Notes: a model not told the origin generated them from the sequence alone. Shown: positions 31,563 to 39,822, counted from the stretch's first letter. The stretch: 44,397 nucleotides of DNA from Betaproteobacteria bacterium (GCA_016208415.1 JACQYB010000006.1:1-44397); one strand, 5' to 3'. A program made the numbers and translations.

Positions 31563-31577
31563 ATATACTGCGTATAT
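31563..31577 (+). promoter_or_regulatory. Palindromic operator of the fourth module
   Basis: ATATAC-TGC-GTATAT is a perfect inverted repeat and also a direct repeat of GCGTATAT, 28 bases before the antitoxin ATG. It fits autorepression by an AbrB-type VapB. Confidence 0.6.
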
Positions 31578-31604
31578 GATTGGTTACCGAACCGGAGATC
31601 ACCC

Positions 31605-31838
31605 ATGTCTGCCATCGCCACCGCCCGCCTGTTCAAGAACGGCAGCAGCCAGGCAGTACGCCTGCCGAAGGACTATCGTTTCGAAGGCGAGGAAGTCGCC
31701 ATCCGTCGCTTCGGCGATGCGGTGATCCTGCTGCCGCTGCGTTACCGCAAGGAGGACTTGATGGGCCTGCTCGCCGAGATCGGCCCCGTCGAACTGGCGC
31801 CGCGCGAACAGGACGACTGGAACGACCAGCGCGCATGA
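31605..31838 (+). CDS. vapB: VapB-type antitoxin (AbrB fold)
   Basis: 77 aa. [21 protein letters not shown] is the classic VapB/VagC signature, followed by GDAVILLPL and a toxin-binding tail rich in Glu and Asp. SD GGAGA precedes. Its stop overlaps the toxin start (ATGA). A 19-base piece of this gene is echoed at 27535-27553. Confidence 0.92.
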   Translation: MSAIATARLFKNGSSQAVRLPKDYRFEGEEVAIRRFGDAVILLPLRYRKEDLMGLLAEIGPVELAPREQDDWNDQRA

Positions 31839-32269
31839 GTGCCGCGCGGTTCTTGCTCGACACCAACACGATTTCGCACCTGCTGCACCAGCGACCGGGT
31901 TTCGAATCCATCGTCACGGCGCTCGACGGGCGCGAGCTCGGCACGGTGCTCGTTTCGTCGATCACGTTTTCCGAGCTGTGCACCATGGCGGAAAAGGCTG
32001 CCAACCCGCGGCACAAGCGCGGCGCGCTGGCCTTGCTGATGCTGCGGTTTCCGGTCGTGGCGTTCGACGAGGAGGCTGCGCGCCATGTCGGGTCGATTCG
32101 CGCCTGGCTCGAACCGCGCGGACAACGCATCGGGCCGATGGATACCCTGATCGCCGCACATGCTCGCAGCCTTGACGCGACGGTTGTGACCGATAACATC
32201 GCTGAGTTTTCGCGCGTGCCCCATCTGCGCGTGGAGAACTGGTTCGTGCGGCCGGTGGCGGAGAAATAA
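31835..32269 (+). CDS. vapC: VapC-type PIN toxin
   Basis: 144 aa. [34 protein letters not shown] and [11 protein letters not shown] supply the four acidic PIN positions and match the VapC/FitB group closely. Relatives cut initiator tRNA or the sarcin-ricin loop; the target here is unknown. The gene ends one base before the barrel fragment begins. Confidence 0.92.
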   Translation: MSAARFLLDTNTISHLLHQRPGFESIVTALDGRELGTVLVSSITFSELCTMAEKAANPRHKRGALALLMLRFPVVAFDEEAARHVGSIRAWLEPRGQRIGPMDTLIAAHARSLDATVVTDNIAEFSRVPHLRVENWFVRPVAEK

Positions 32270-32636
32270 GGACAACGGCCTGAGCCAGTTCCAGACCAGC
32301 GGCAGCGACACGCTGCTGCAGCGGGCACTGGCCGTGAGCTAGGCCGGCCCGGGCGGGCAGGGCGGCTATGGGCGCCCCAACGCCGGCCAGCGCTACCTCT
32401 ACCTGCGGGTGAGTCAGAAGGAGCCCTTCGATATCGTGTACTTCACGCCGTCGCTCACCCTCATCGCCAGCCTCGACGACGGCAGCCGCTCCATCACGCC
32501 CGAACTGCTCTACACCGGCATCACCAACCTCGACCTGCGGCTGCGCTTCACGTGGCTGACGGGAGGGGCGAATACGGAGTTCGGCGAGAAGCAGAACTCG
32601 CGGCGGGTGGAGGTGATGGCGCGGGTTTACTTCTGA
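32270..32636 (+). pseudogene. C-terminal third of a third beta-barrel gene copy
   Basis: [23 protein letters not shown] is followed by an in-frame TAG (32340-32342), then the frame continues to the normal ARVYF end. It has features of both intact copies: the GPGG-QGG insertion and FTWLTGG of copy 2, but GGANTEF and VEVMARVYF of copy 1. It repeats 31138-31504 as a direct repeat of about 365 bases around the vapBC module. The last 75 codons could only be translated from an internal start. Confidence 0.9.
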
Positions 32637-32872
32637 GGGCCGCCCTCTCGGCAGCGCCGCCAGGGCCAAAGCAGACTATGGCGTGTTGCGGTAGCGCAGC
32701 CCACCGCTTTCATGGCGGGTCAGGATCAGATTTGTGTCGGAACCGGCTGATTGAAAGTCCGCCGTGGCGGAACGGCGAGCCACTGGAAGCTGCCGGACGA
32801 TCCGGATAAGCTCCGCCATATATCCTCATCCGATCGTCGAACTCATTATGCGGACAGCGCTGGCAGGCGAGT
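32637..32872. other. 236-base gap without a gene
   Basis: No reading frame here resembles a protein on either strand. It separates two barrel fragments and may be further decayed cassette or mobile-element sequence. Confidence 0.5.
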
Positions 32873-32938
32873 CATGGCGAATGGGCGCGCATCCGCAGCC
32901 TCGGGCAGTGGGTGGTGGGCGCCGCCAGCGCCCTCACC
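32873..32938 (+). pseudogene. Fourth barrel-gene scrap
   Basis: Bases starting CATGGCGAATGGGCGCGCAT match the [16 protein letters not shown] region of the barrel genes (22042-22107) and then diverge (SLGQWVVGAASALT). It touches the stop codon of the leftward dehydrogenase gene, marking the right edge of the rearranged region. Confidence 0.8.
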
Positions 32939-34484
32939 ATCCTTTTCCGCCGGGCAGATCGAAGACTATGCCCTGGGCCAGCGGCAGCGTGTTGCCGCGA
33001 TTGACCACGACGGTCTGCCGCCGCATGTAGCGTTTCCACGCATCCGAGCCCGCTTCGCGGCCGCCCCCGGTTTCCTTCTCGCCACCGAAGGCGCCGCCGA
33101 TTTCGGCGCCCGAGGTACCGGCGTTGATGTTGGCGATGCCGCAGTCGCTGCCGCTGGCGGCGAGGAAGCGCTCGGCGCGCAGCAGGTCGCGGGTGAACAG
33201 CGCCGAGGACAGCCCCTGCGGCACGGCGTTCTGCATCCTGATCGCCTCGTCGAACTCCTGCCAGGGCATCAGGTAGAGGATGGGTGCGAAAGTTTCCCGC
33301 TGCACGATCGGCCAGTGGTTCTCGGCGCGAATCAGCGTTGGGGCGACGAAATGGCCGGGGCCGGCGATGCGTTCGCCGCCGACGAGCACCCGGCCGCCGG
33401 CCGCGCGCGCCTCGGCAACGGCGGCGGCGAAGTGGTCGACAGCGGCGGCGTCGATGAGCGGCCCCATCAGCGTCGCCGGATCGAGCGGATCGCCTATCCT
33501 CACCCGGGCGTAGGCGTGCGCCAGGCGGGTCGCGACCTCATCGAGACGCGAGGCGTGCACCAGCAGGCGACGCGTCGTCGTGCAGCGCTGGCCTGCGGTG
33601 CCGACTGCGCCGAAGACGATGGCCGGCAAGGCCAGATCGAGGTCGGCGGTCTCGTCCACGATGACGGCATTGTTGCCGCCGCATTCGAGCAGGCAGCGGC
33701 CGAAGCGCGCTGCCACCAGTGGCGCCAAATGGTGGCCGACGGCGGAAGAACCAGTGAACGAGAACAGCGCGACGCGGCGATCGGCGGCCAGCGACGCGGC
33801 CAGCGCCGGATCGTCGCCCAGCAGCAGCGAGAACACGCCCGCAGCGTCGTGACGTGCGGCGACGCGCTCGACGATGCGATGGATGGCGATGGCCGTCAGC
33901 GGGGCTTTCGGGCTGGGTTTCCAGACCACCGTGTCGCCGCAGACGGCGGCGATGAAGGCGTTCCACGACCACACGGCCGCGGGAAAATTGAAGGCGGTGA
34001 CACAGCCGACGACGCCGAGCGGGTGCCACTGCTCCATGAGGCGGTGCGCCGGACGCTCGGAAGGCAGCGTCAGGCCGCCGATCTGGCGCGACAGGCCGAC
34101 GGCGTAGTCGGCGATGTCGATCATCTCCTGGATTTCGCCAAGGCCCTCCGCTCGGATCTTGCCGACTTCGAGCGCCACCAGCGTGCCGAGGTCGTCGCGC
34201 TGACGCCGCAACTCGTCGGCCAGGTCGCGCACGAACAGCCCGCGCCGTGGCGCCGGCACTTCGCGCCAGCGCAGGAAGGCGGCCGCTGCGGCGTCGAGGA
34301 CCGCCTGGCAGTCCGCCGCCCCCGCGCGGCCGATGGAGGCGAGCGGCAGCCCGGTGGCGGGGTCTTCCGACATGAACTCCCCGACTCCGGCTCGCCATGT
34401 GCCGTCTCCGGCGGTCGCCGCGGGATTCGTCCGGGCAAGACCAAGCCGGTCGAACAGCGATTCCACGTCGCGCCCGCGATTCAT
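32934..34484 (-). CDS. ALDH7-type aldehyde dehydrogenase
   Basis: 516 aa. Catalytic C301 in TAGQRCTTTRRL and E267 in LLECGGNNAVIV; both surroundings are typical of the antiquitin (ALDH7) group that oxidises alpha-aminoadipate or glutamate-type semialdehydes with NAD+. WNAFIAAVCGDTVVWKPSPK is the cofactor region. ATG 34484 lies five bases after the arginase-aminotransferase stop, so the two are co-translated. In this setting the likely substrate is glutamate semialdehyde from ornithine, giving glutamate; piperideine-6-carboxylate (lysine pathway) is the alternative. Confidence 0.9.
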   Translation of the reverse strand: MNRGRDVESLFDRLGLARTNPAATAGDGTWRAGVGEFMSEDPATGLPLASIGRAGAADCQAVLDAAAAAFLRWREVPAPRRGLFVRDLADELRRQRDDLGTLVALEVGKIRAEGLGEIQEMIDIADYAVGLSRQIGGLTLPSERPAHRLMEQWHPLGVVGCVTAFNFPAAVWSWNAFIAAVCGDTVVWKPSPKAPLTAIAIHRIVERVAARHDAAGVFSLLLGDDPALAASLAADRRVALFSFTGSSAVGHHLAPLVAARFGRCLLECGGNNAVIVDETADLDLALPAIVFGAVGTAGQRCTTTRRLLVHASRLDEVATRLAHAYARVRIGDPLDPATLMGPLIDAAAVDHFAAAVAEARAAGGRVLVGGERIAGPGHFVAPTLIRAENHWPIVQRETFAPILYLMPWQEFDEAIRMQNAVPQGLSSALFTRDLLRAERFLAASGSDCGIANINAGTSGAEIGGAFGGEKETGGGREAGSDAWKRYMRRQTVVVNRGNTLPLAQGIVFDLPGGKGW

Positions 34485-34489
34485 GATCG

Positions 34490-36562
34490 TCAGGCCGCGC
34501 GCGGCAGGTGCGCCCGCAGATTGTCGAGCGTCGCGCCTATGCGTCCGACGGCCCACTCCAGCTCACGCTGGGCAATGACCAGCGGCGGGGTCAGGCGGAT
34601 CACGGTGCCGTGCGTATCCTTGGTCAGGATGCCGGCACCAAGCAGCGCCTCCGCGACGTCACGCGCATGGACGTAGCGCACGTCGACCTCGAAGCCGATC
34701 AGCAGGCCGCGGCCGCGCACCTCGCGGATCAGCGGGTGATTCAGCGCGCGCAGCCGCGCCAGCAACCATTGGCCGAGTTCCGCCGTGCGCTCGGACAGCC
34801 GCTCCTCGACCAGCAGGTCGAGGGCCGCCAGGCCGACGGCGGCGGCCAGGGCATTGCCGCCGAAGGTCGAACCGTGGTCGCCGGGATGGAACACGTCCAT
34901 CACCCGCCGGTCGGCGAGGAAGGCCGAAACGGGATAGAGACCGCCGCCGAGCGCCTTGCCGAGAACGACGCCGTCTGGACGCACGCCCTCGTGCTCGCAC
35001 GCCAGCAGCCTGCCGGTGCGGCCAAGCCCGGTCTGCACCTCGTCGCAGATCAGCAGCACGTTGCGCCGCCGGCAGATGTCGGCGCAGGCGGCGAGATAGC
35101 CCGGCGGCGGCACGACGATGCCGCCCTCGCCCTGGATCGGCTCGACCAGGAAGGCCGCGGTGTTCGGCGTGATGGCGGCATCGAGGGCGGCCGCCACGCC
35201 GTAGGGAATCTGCTTCAATCCGGGCGGGAAGGGACCGAAACCGCACCGGTACTGCGCTTCGGACGACAGACCGACGACGGCGATCGTACGGCCGTGGAAG
35301 TTGCCCTCGCAGGCAATGATTTCCGCCCGCTCCGGCGCAATGCCCTTGACCGTGCAGCCCCACTTGCGTGCGGCCTTGAGCGCCGTCTCGACGGCCTCGA
35401 CGCCGGTATTCACCGGCAGCGCGCGCTCATAGCCGGTCAGTTCGGTCAGGCGCCGCAGAAAAGCAGGCAGCACGTCGTTGTAATAGGCACGCGAAGTGAC
35501 GGCGAGCCGCCGCGCCTGATCGGCGAGCGCCGCGACGAGGCGCGGATGGCCGTGGCCGAAGCTCGCCGCTGAGTAGGCCGACATCATGTCGAGGTATTCC
35601 CGGCCGTCGACATCCCAGACGCGGCAACCCTCGGCGCGCGCCAGCACCACCGGCAGCGGGTCGTAATTGGCCGCGCCGTGCGCCGCTTCCAGCGCCACCA
35701 GATCGGCCGCCGCCGGCGCCATCAGTTCGGCCGCGAGGCGTACGGCAAGCCGTGCCGTGCGGTCGTCCCGGTCGCGCGCGCCGTCGCATTCCACGATCTC
35801 CACTGCGACGCAGTCGGGACGTGCCGCCAGACCGCGCAGGGCTGCCAGCCAGTCGGCGGCCGGCTGACCCCCGGCGGCCGGCGTGCTGACGCCGGGGGCC
35901 TCGTCCGGCGAGAACACGTCGAGGTCGCAGGTGATGCCGAAGCCGGCGGTGCCGGTGGCGACGCGTTCCGTGGCCTCGCGCAGCACTTCCGCAAACCCGC
36001 GCCGCGCGATTTCCGCGTCGTCGATGACACGCACGCCGAAGCGGCGCAGGCGCAGCATTTCCTCGGGCTCCCACTGACGCGCGCCGAGCACGCAGACGTG
36101 GCGCGGCGACAGCACGTCGCTCGCCAGGCGCGGGTCGCCGGCGCCCAGCAGGAGCGCCAGCGGCATGCCGTGTAGATTGCCCGAAACACTGTCCTCGGCC
36201 ACGTGCGCATCGAGATGCGCGTCGATCCAGAGCAGGCCCGGCGGACCGGCCATCGCCGCAGCGGTGCCGCGCCACGTTCCCGCCGCGATCGCATGATCGC
36301 CGCCGATCACCACTGGCAGACGCCCCGCCCTGCCGCTCGCAGCCACGGTACCGGCAAGGCGTTCGCACAGCTCGGCCAATGCGTCGCAGCGGTCGGCACG
36401 AGAAAGCGGGTACAGCGGCGGCACCCAGGTGGCCTCGTGGCCCCCGCGATGGAGGGCGGTCAGCAATCCGGCGTGACGCAAGGCCTCGGGGCCGCCGGCA
36501 ACGCCGCCATCCGGCGCGCCGAGCGCGCTGGGCACCGGAATGATGTCGATTCTGCGCTTCAT
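34490..36562 (-). CDS. Single-chain arginase-ornithine aminotransferase fusion
   Basis: 690 aa. Residues about 1-290 are arginase, with manganese ligands H90 (IGGDH), D114, H116 and D118 (DAHLDAH), D213 and D215 (CDLD), and SGNLHG at 127-132. Residues about 298-685 are a class III aminotransferase of the ornithine type, with D507 (ICDEVQ) and the PLP lysine K536 (GKALGGGLYPVSAF). The join is short (AAHGAANYDPLPVVLARAEG). It would turn arginine into urea and ornithine, then ornithine into glutamate semialdehyde, which the next gene could oxidise. Both active sites look complete, so neither half is a relic. Confidence 0.93.
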   Translation of the reverse strand: MKRRIDIIPVPSALGAPDGGVAGGPEALRHAGLLTALHRGGHEATWVPPLYPLSRADRCDALAELCERLAGTVAASGRAGRLPVVIGGDHAIAAGTWRGTAAAMAGPPGLLWIDAHLDAHVAEDSVSGNLHGMPLALLLGAGDPRLASDVLSPRHVCVLGARQWEPEEMLRLRRFGVRVIDDAEIARRGFAEVLREATERVATGTAGFGITCDLDVFSPDEAPGVSTPAAGGQPAADWLAALRGLAARPDCVAVEIVECDGARDRDDRTARLAVRLAAELMAPAAADLVALEAAHGAANYDPLPVVLARAEGCRVWDVDGREYLDMMSAYSAASFGHGHPRLVAALADQARRLAVTSRAYYNDVLPAFLRRLTELTGYERALPVNTGVEAVETALKAARKWGCTVKGIAPERAEIIACEGNFHGRTIAVVGLSSEAQYRCGFGPFPPGLKQIPYGVAAALDAAITPNTAAFLVEPIQGEGGIVVPPPGYLAACADICRRRNVLLICDEVQTGLGRTGRLLACEHEGVRPDGVVLGKALGGGLYPVSAFLADRRVMDVFHPGDHGSTFGGNALAAAVGLAALDLLVEERLSERTAELGQWLLARLRALNHPLIREVRGRGLLIGFEVDVRYVHARDVAEALLGAGILTKDTHGTVIRLTPPLVIAQRELEWAVGRIGATLDNLRAHLPRAA

Positions 36563-36769
36563 GCGGTCGTCCCCGCATGGGGGTTCAAGCTATCGGGAGG
36601 CAAGCCGGGCAAGCATCGCCCTTATTGACATTAGGGGCCTCGACGAGCGGTTTCGTTCGCCGCCCGTGCGCCGGCCTTCGCTGGCCGTGCCCGGGGCAAC
36701 TGTCGTCGACGCGGGGGGAGGGGATCGTTCCGCAGCGCCAGGAAACCGCCGTCGAGTCCGACTCCGGCC

Positions 36770-37909
36770 CTACACCCGCAGCCACCCCCGCTTCGACGCA
36801 TGAAACGCCAGGAAGCCGAACACCACCGCAATGCCCACGTTCCATACCGCGAAGGCCGCCGTGGCCAGCACCACGAAGCGATCCACCTTCTCGGGGCCGG
36901 TCTCCCGGCTTCCCATCGCGAGCTGCACCCCGGCCAGGAACAGGATCACCCCCAGCACCGCGGGCGGAAACAGCCGGAACAGCACCGCCACCGAATCCGC
37001 CAGGAACAGCGCCAGCGCCAGCAACAGCACTCCCAGCATGATGGAGGCGCCGCCGGTGCGGGCGCCAAAGCGCACGTGCCCGGCCATGCCGCCGGCGCCG
37101 TGGCACATGGGAATGCCGCCCAGGGCGCTGGACCACAGGTTCAGCAGGCCGGTGGAGAACGCCACGCGCCGCTCGGTCACCGGTCGATCGGGGAAGAGAC
37201 GGTTGTTCTCGTCTGTGATGGCGATCAGGGCATTGCCGAAGGTCAGCGGCAACTGCGGCAGCGCCAGGAAGAGGGTGCCTACCCACAGGTCGTTCCAGGT
37301 GAGTTGCGGCCAGGCGAAGGACGGCAGGCGCGGCGAGAAGCGGATGGCGGCCAGTTCCGTGGCGAGCGCGGGCCGCTCCACCAGCGCCACCACCGCGCCG
37401 GCGGCCAGCAGCACCACCATCGCCGGAAAGCGCGAGCGTGACAGCAGCACCAGGGTCAGCGCCAGCAGTCCGGCGCCGATCCATGGGTTCTGGGCCATCA
37501 TGCGGATACCCTCCAGCATGAAGCTGAAGCCCAGCCCCATCACGATCCCCTGCAGCACCGGCCGCGGCACCCAATGCCCCAGGCGACGGGCCAACCCGGT
37601 GGCGCCGAGCACCAGCCAGATCACGCCGGTCACGAGGCCTGCGCCCAGCACTGTGGCGGACGTGAGCGCCGCCACCTGGCTCGACTGGGTGATGGCCGCG
37701 GCGCCGATGACTTTCATCGGCTGCACCGGGAAGGGCGTGCGGTAGACGAAACCGGCCGCCACCAGCGCCGAACCGAAGGCCAGCAGGATGCCGGACGGGT
37801 CCATTCCAACGACGGAAACGTAGGCGGCGACGAAGGGGATCAGGGTGCCCAGGTCGCCGAAGGCCCCGGCGAGTTCCGTGAGATCGTAGCGGTTCTTGGT
37901 TTGTCCCAT
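36770..37909 (-). CDS. Putative sulfate/molybdate transporter (MOT1/SulP-like)
   Basis: 379 aa, about ten membrane helices. YDLTELAGAFGDLGTLIPFVAAY at the start and FPVQPMKVIGAAAI plus GGIPMCHGAGGMAGHVRFGARTG are the two signatures of the putative sulfate-transporter (MOT1-type) family. Relatives import molybdate with high affinity; sulfate is also proposed. A molybdate role would suit the molybdoenzyme at 8265-10862. It is divergent from the ArsR-family gene at 38157, with a perfect palindrome (38010-38027) between. The 207-base gap after it (36563-36769) holds no gene I can see. Confidence 0.85.
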   Translation of the reverse strand: MGQTKNRYDLTELAGAFGDLGTLIPFVAAYVSVVGMDPSGILLAFGSALVAAGFVYRTPFPVQPMKVIGAAAITQSSQVAALTSATVLGAGLVTGVIWLVLGATGLARRLGHWVPRPVLQGIVMGLGFSFMLEGIRMMAQNPWIGAGLLALTLVLLSRSRFPAMVVLLAAGAVVALVERPALATELAAIRFSPRLPSFAWPQLTWNDLWVGTLFLALPQLPLTFGNALIAITDENNRLFPDRPVTERRVAFSTGLLNLWSSALGGIPMCHGAGGMAGHVRFGARTGGASIMLGVLLLALALFLADSVAVLFRLFPPAVLGVILFLAGVQLAMGSRETGPEKVDRFVVLATAAFAVWNVGIAVVFGFLAFHASKRGWLRV

Positions 37910-38009
37910 GGTCCAGGTCGTTCCGTGGAATGCGAGGCGGATCATAACGTGGCGCGCCGAGCCCCAGCCACTCGACTGGCCGGTCGCAAGGGCGCAGGCG
38001 CCGTGCGGG

Positions 38010-38027
38010 TGACCCGGAACCGGGTCA
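38010..38027. promoter_or_regulatory. Perfect 18-base palindrome upstream of the transporter gene
   Basis: TGACCCGG-AA-CCGGGTCA, about 100 bases upstream of the leftward transporter start. With a two-base centre it cannot form a good RNA hairpin, so an operator for an unidentified dimeric regulator is the better reading. Confidence 0.5.
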
Positions 38028-38120
38028 GGGCGCCGGAGGCACGCGCCGCGCCATCCGGACATATCCCGGGACGTGAATGGACCCGGCGCAGAATTGCCTG
38101 AACCAGGGGGAAACACTGAT

Positions 38121-38149
38121 TTGAGTATATTCGACAAAACGAATATAGT
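38121..38149 (+). promoter_or_regulatory. Promoter with embedded ArsR-type operator
   Basis: TTGAGT (38121-38126) and TATAGT (38144-38149) are 17 bases apart. The perfect inverted repeat TATATTCG (38126-38133) and CGAATATA (38140-38147) fills the spacer. Transcription should start at about 38156, right at the ATG (38157), and no ribosome site is seen, so the message is probably leaderless. Confidence 0.68.
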
Positions 38150-38156
38150 GCCCGCC

Positions 38157-38519
38157 ATGGACCCGCAACTCCTGTTCGAATCACTGGCTGACGCCATCCG
38201 CCGTCGCCTCCTGGCGCTGTTGCTCGCCGAAGAGGAATTGTGCGTCTGCGAACTGCACCAGGTGCTGGATCTGCCCCAGCCCAAGGTATCGCGCCACCTG
38301 GGCGTGCTGCGTGACGCCGGCGTGGTTTCGGTGCGCCGCGTCGGCACCTGGATGTTCTACCGCCTGTCCCCCGAACTGCCTCTTTGGGCCTTCCGCATCA
38401 TCGAGCAGATGGCGGCCGGCGCAGCCGGCAAGACCGGCTTCCTCCAGGACGCGCAACGGCTCCAGGCCCTGCCGGGTCGCTTCGCCCAGCGGGTGACGGG
38501 CGTTGCCCTCGCCACCTGA
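38157..38519 (+). CDS. ArsR/SmtB-family metalloregulator
   Basis: 120 aa. Winged helix with LFESLADAIRRRLLALLLAEEELCVCELHQVLDLPQPKVSRHLGVLRDAGVV; the ELCVCEL cysteine pair in the DNA-binding helix region is the As(III)-binding site of classical ArsR. The tail has no further cysteines, unlike the two ArsR domains at 11309-12050. It should repress itself and the permease gene ten bases downstream. Start ATG 38157. Confidence 0.9.
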   Translation: MDPQLLFESLADAIRRRLLALLLAEEELCVCELHQVLDLPQPKVSRHLGVLRDAGVVSVRRVGTWMFYRLSPELPLWAFRIIEQMAAGAAGKTGFLQDAQRLQALPGRFAQRVTGVALAT

Positions 38520-38528
38520 GGAACTTCC

Positions 38529-39581
38529 ATGTCCGTGGCTTCCGCCCTTGTCCAACCCGCCGAGCGGCGCGCCTTGGGTTTCACGCTGGCTTTCCTGGCG
38601 GCGTGGTTTGCCCTCTACGCCAGCCTCACGCCCATCGCCGATGGCCTGGTGGGGCTGCTCTCCCTGGAGCGCGGCAGCCACTTCGCCGAGTCCGTGCATT
38701 TCTTTATCTTCGACACGCCCAAGGTGCTGTTGCTGCTGACGCTGATCGTCTTCCTCATGGGCGTGATCCAGACCTTCTTCTCGCCCGAGCGCACCCGTGC
38801 CCTGCTGGCGGGAAAGCGCGAGGGCGTGGGCAACGCCATGGCGGCCAGCCTCGGCATCGTCACGCCGTTCTGCTCGTGCTCGGCGGTGCCGCTGTTCATG
38901 GGCTTCCTCATGGCCGGCGTGCCCATGGGGGTGACCTTCTCCTTCCTCATCTCCGCGCCCATGGTGAACGAGGTGGCGCTGGGCCTGCTGTTCGCCATGT
39001 TCGGCTGGAAGGTGGCTGCCCTCTACGTGGGGCTGGGCCTGACCGTGGCGATTTTCGCCGGCTGGGTGATCGGCCGGCTCCGGCTCGAACACTGGCTGGA
39101 GGACTGGGTGCGCGACATGGTCCAGGCCGACGGCGTGGACGCCCCTGAGATTCCCGAGGGCAGGTCATGGGCCGCGCGCCTGGCGGCAGGTCGGCACCAT
39201 GTGCGGGACATCGTCGGCAAGGTCTGGCCCTACATCCTGGCCGGCATCGCCATCGGCGCCGGCATCCACGGCTACGTCCCGCAGGACTTCCTGGCCTCCA
39301 TCATGGGCCGCGACGCCTGGTGGGCGGTGCCGCTGGCGGTGCTGATCGGCGTGCCGATGTACAGCAACGCCGCCGGCGTCATCCCGGTGGTGGAAGCGCT
39401 GCTGGCCAAGGGCGCAGCGCTGGGTACGGTGCTGGCCTTCATGATGAGCGTCATCGCCCTGTCGCTGCCCGAGTTCATCATCCTGCGCAAGGTGCTCAAG
39501 CTCAAGCTGATCGCCGTCTTCGCCGCCGTGGTGTCCAGCGGCATCCTGCTCGTGGGTTACGTATTCAACTGGATTCTGTGA
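38529..39581 (+). CDS. UPF0718/ArsP-type permease
   Basis: 350 aa, about eight membrane helices. The signature GIVTPFCSCSAVPLFMGF with its cysteine pair and SFLISAPMVNEVAL identify the DUF318/UPF0718 permease family, to which the trivalent organoarsenical exporter ArsP belongs. The second half repeats the fold (YSNAAGVIPVVEALLAKGAALGTVLAFMMSV). Control by an ArsR with CVC and the thioredoxin-like gene following suggest a thiol-bound metal(loid) or methylated arsenical as cargo. SD GAGGAA precedes. Confidence 0.88.
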   Translation: MSVASALVQPAERRALGFTLAFLAAWFALYASLTPIADGLVGLLSLERGSHFAESVHFFIFDTPKVLLLLTLIVFLMGVIQTFFSPERTRALLAGKREGVGNAMAASLGIVTPFCSCSAVPLFMGFLMAGVPMGVTFSFLISAPMVNEVALGLLFAMFGWKVAALYVGLGLTVAIFAGWVIGRLRLEHWLEDWVRDMVQADGVDAPEIPEGRSWAARLAAGRHHVRDIVGKVWPYILAGIAIGAGIHGYVPQDFLASIMGRDAWWAVPLAVLIGVPMYSNAAGVIPVVEALLAKGAALGTVLAFMMSVIALSLPEFIILRKVLKLKLIAVFAAVVSSGILLVGYVFNWIL

Positions 39582-39591
39582 GGAGATCGCC

Positions 39592-39822
39592 GTGAAGAAC
39601 GTCAAGGTGCTGGGCACCGGCTGCGCCAACTGCCGCAACACGCTGAAGCTGATCGAAGAGGTTGCCGCCGCCCGCGGCGTCGCCATTGAACTGGAGAAGG
39701 TGGAGGACCTGCCCTCGATCATGAAATACCGCGTCATGAGCACGCCGGGCGTGGTGATCGACGGCCAGGTGGTGCACGCCGGCGGCGTGCCGGACCGGAC
39801 GAAGGTCGAAAGCTGGCTGTGA
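39592..39822 (+). CDS. Mini-thioredoxin (redox-active disulfide protein)
   Basis: 76 aa. VKVLGTGCANCRNTLKLIEE carries a C-x-x-C at 11-14, and MSTPGVVIDGQVVHAGGVP supplies the cis-proline and end of the fold. This is the small thioredoxin family often found beside UPF0718 permeases. It may hand reduced thiols or metal(loid) to the permease. GTG start at 39592 with AGGAG upstream, ten bases after the permease stop. Confidence 0.88.
   Translation: MKNVKVLGTGCANCRNTLKLIEEVAAARGVAIELEKVEDLPSIMKYRVMSTPGVVIDGQVVHAGGVPDRTKVESWL

Noticed and set aside
36290-36310. TGAT and ATCA half-sites inside the arginase coding sequence as another Crp site
   Set aside because: The half-sites are eight bases apart instead of four and lie within a gene.
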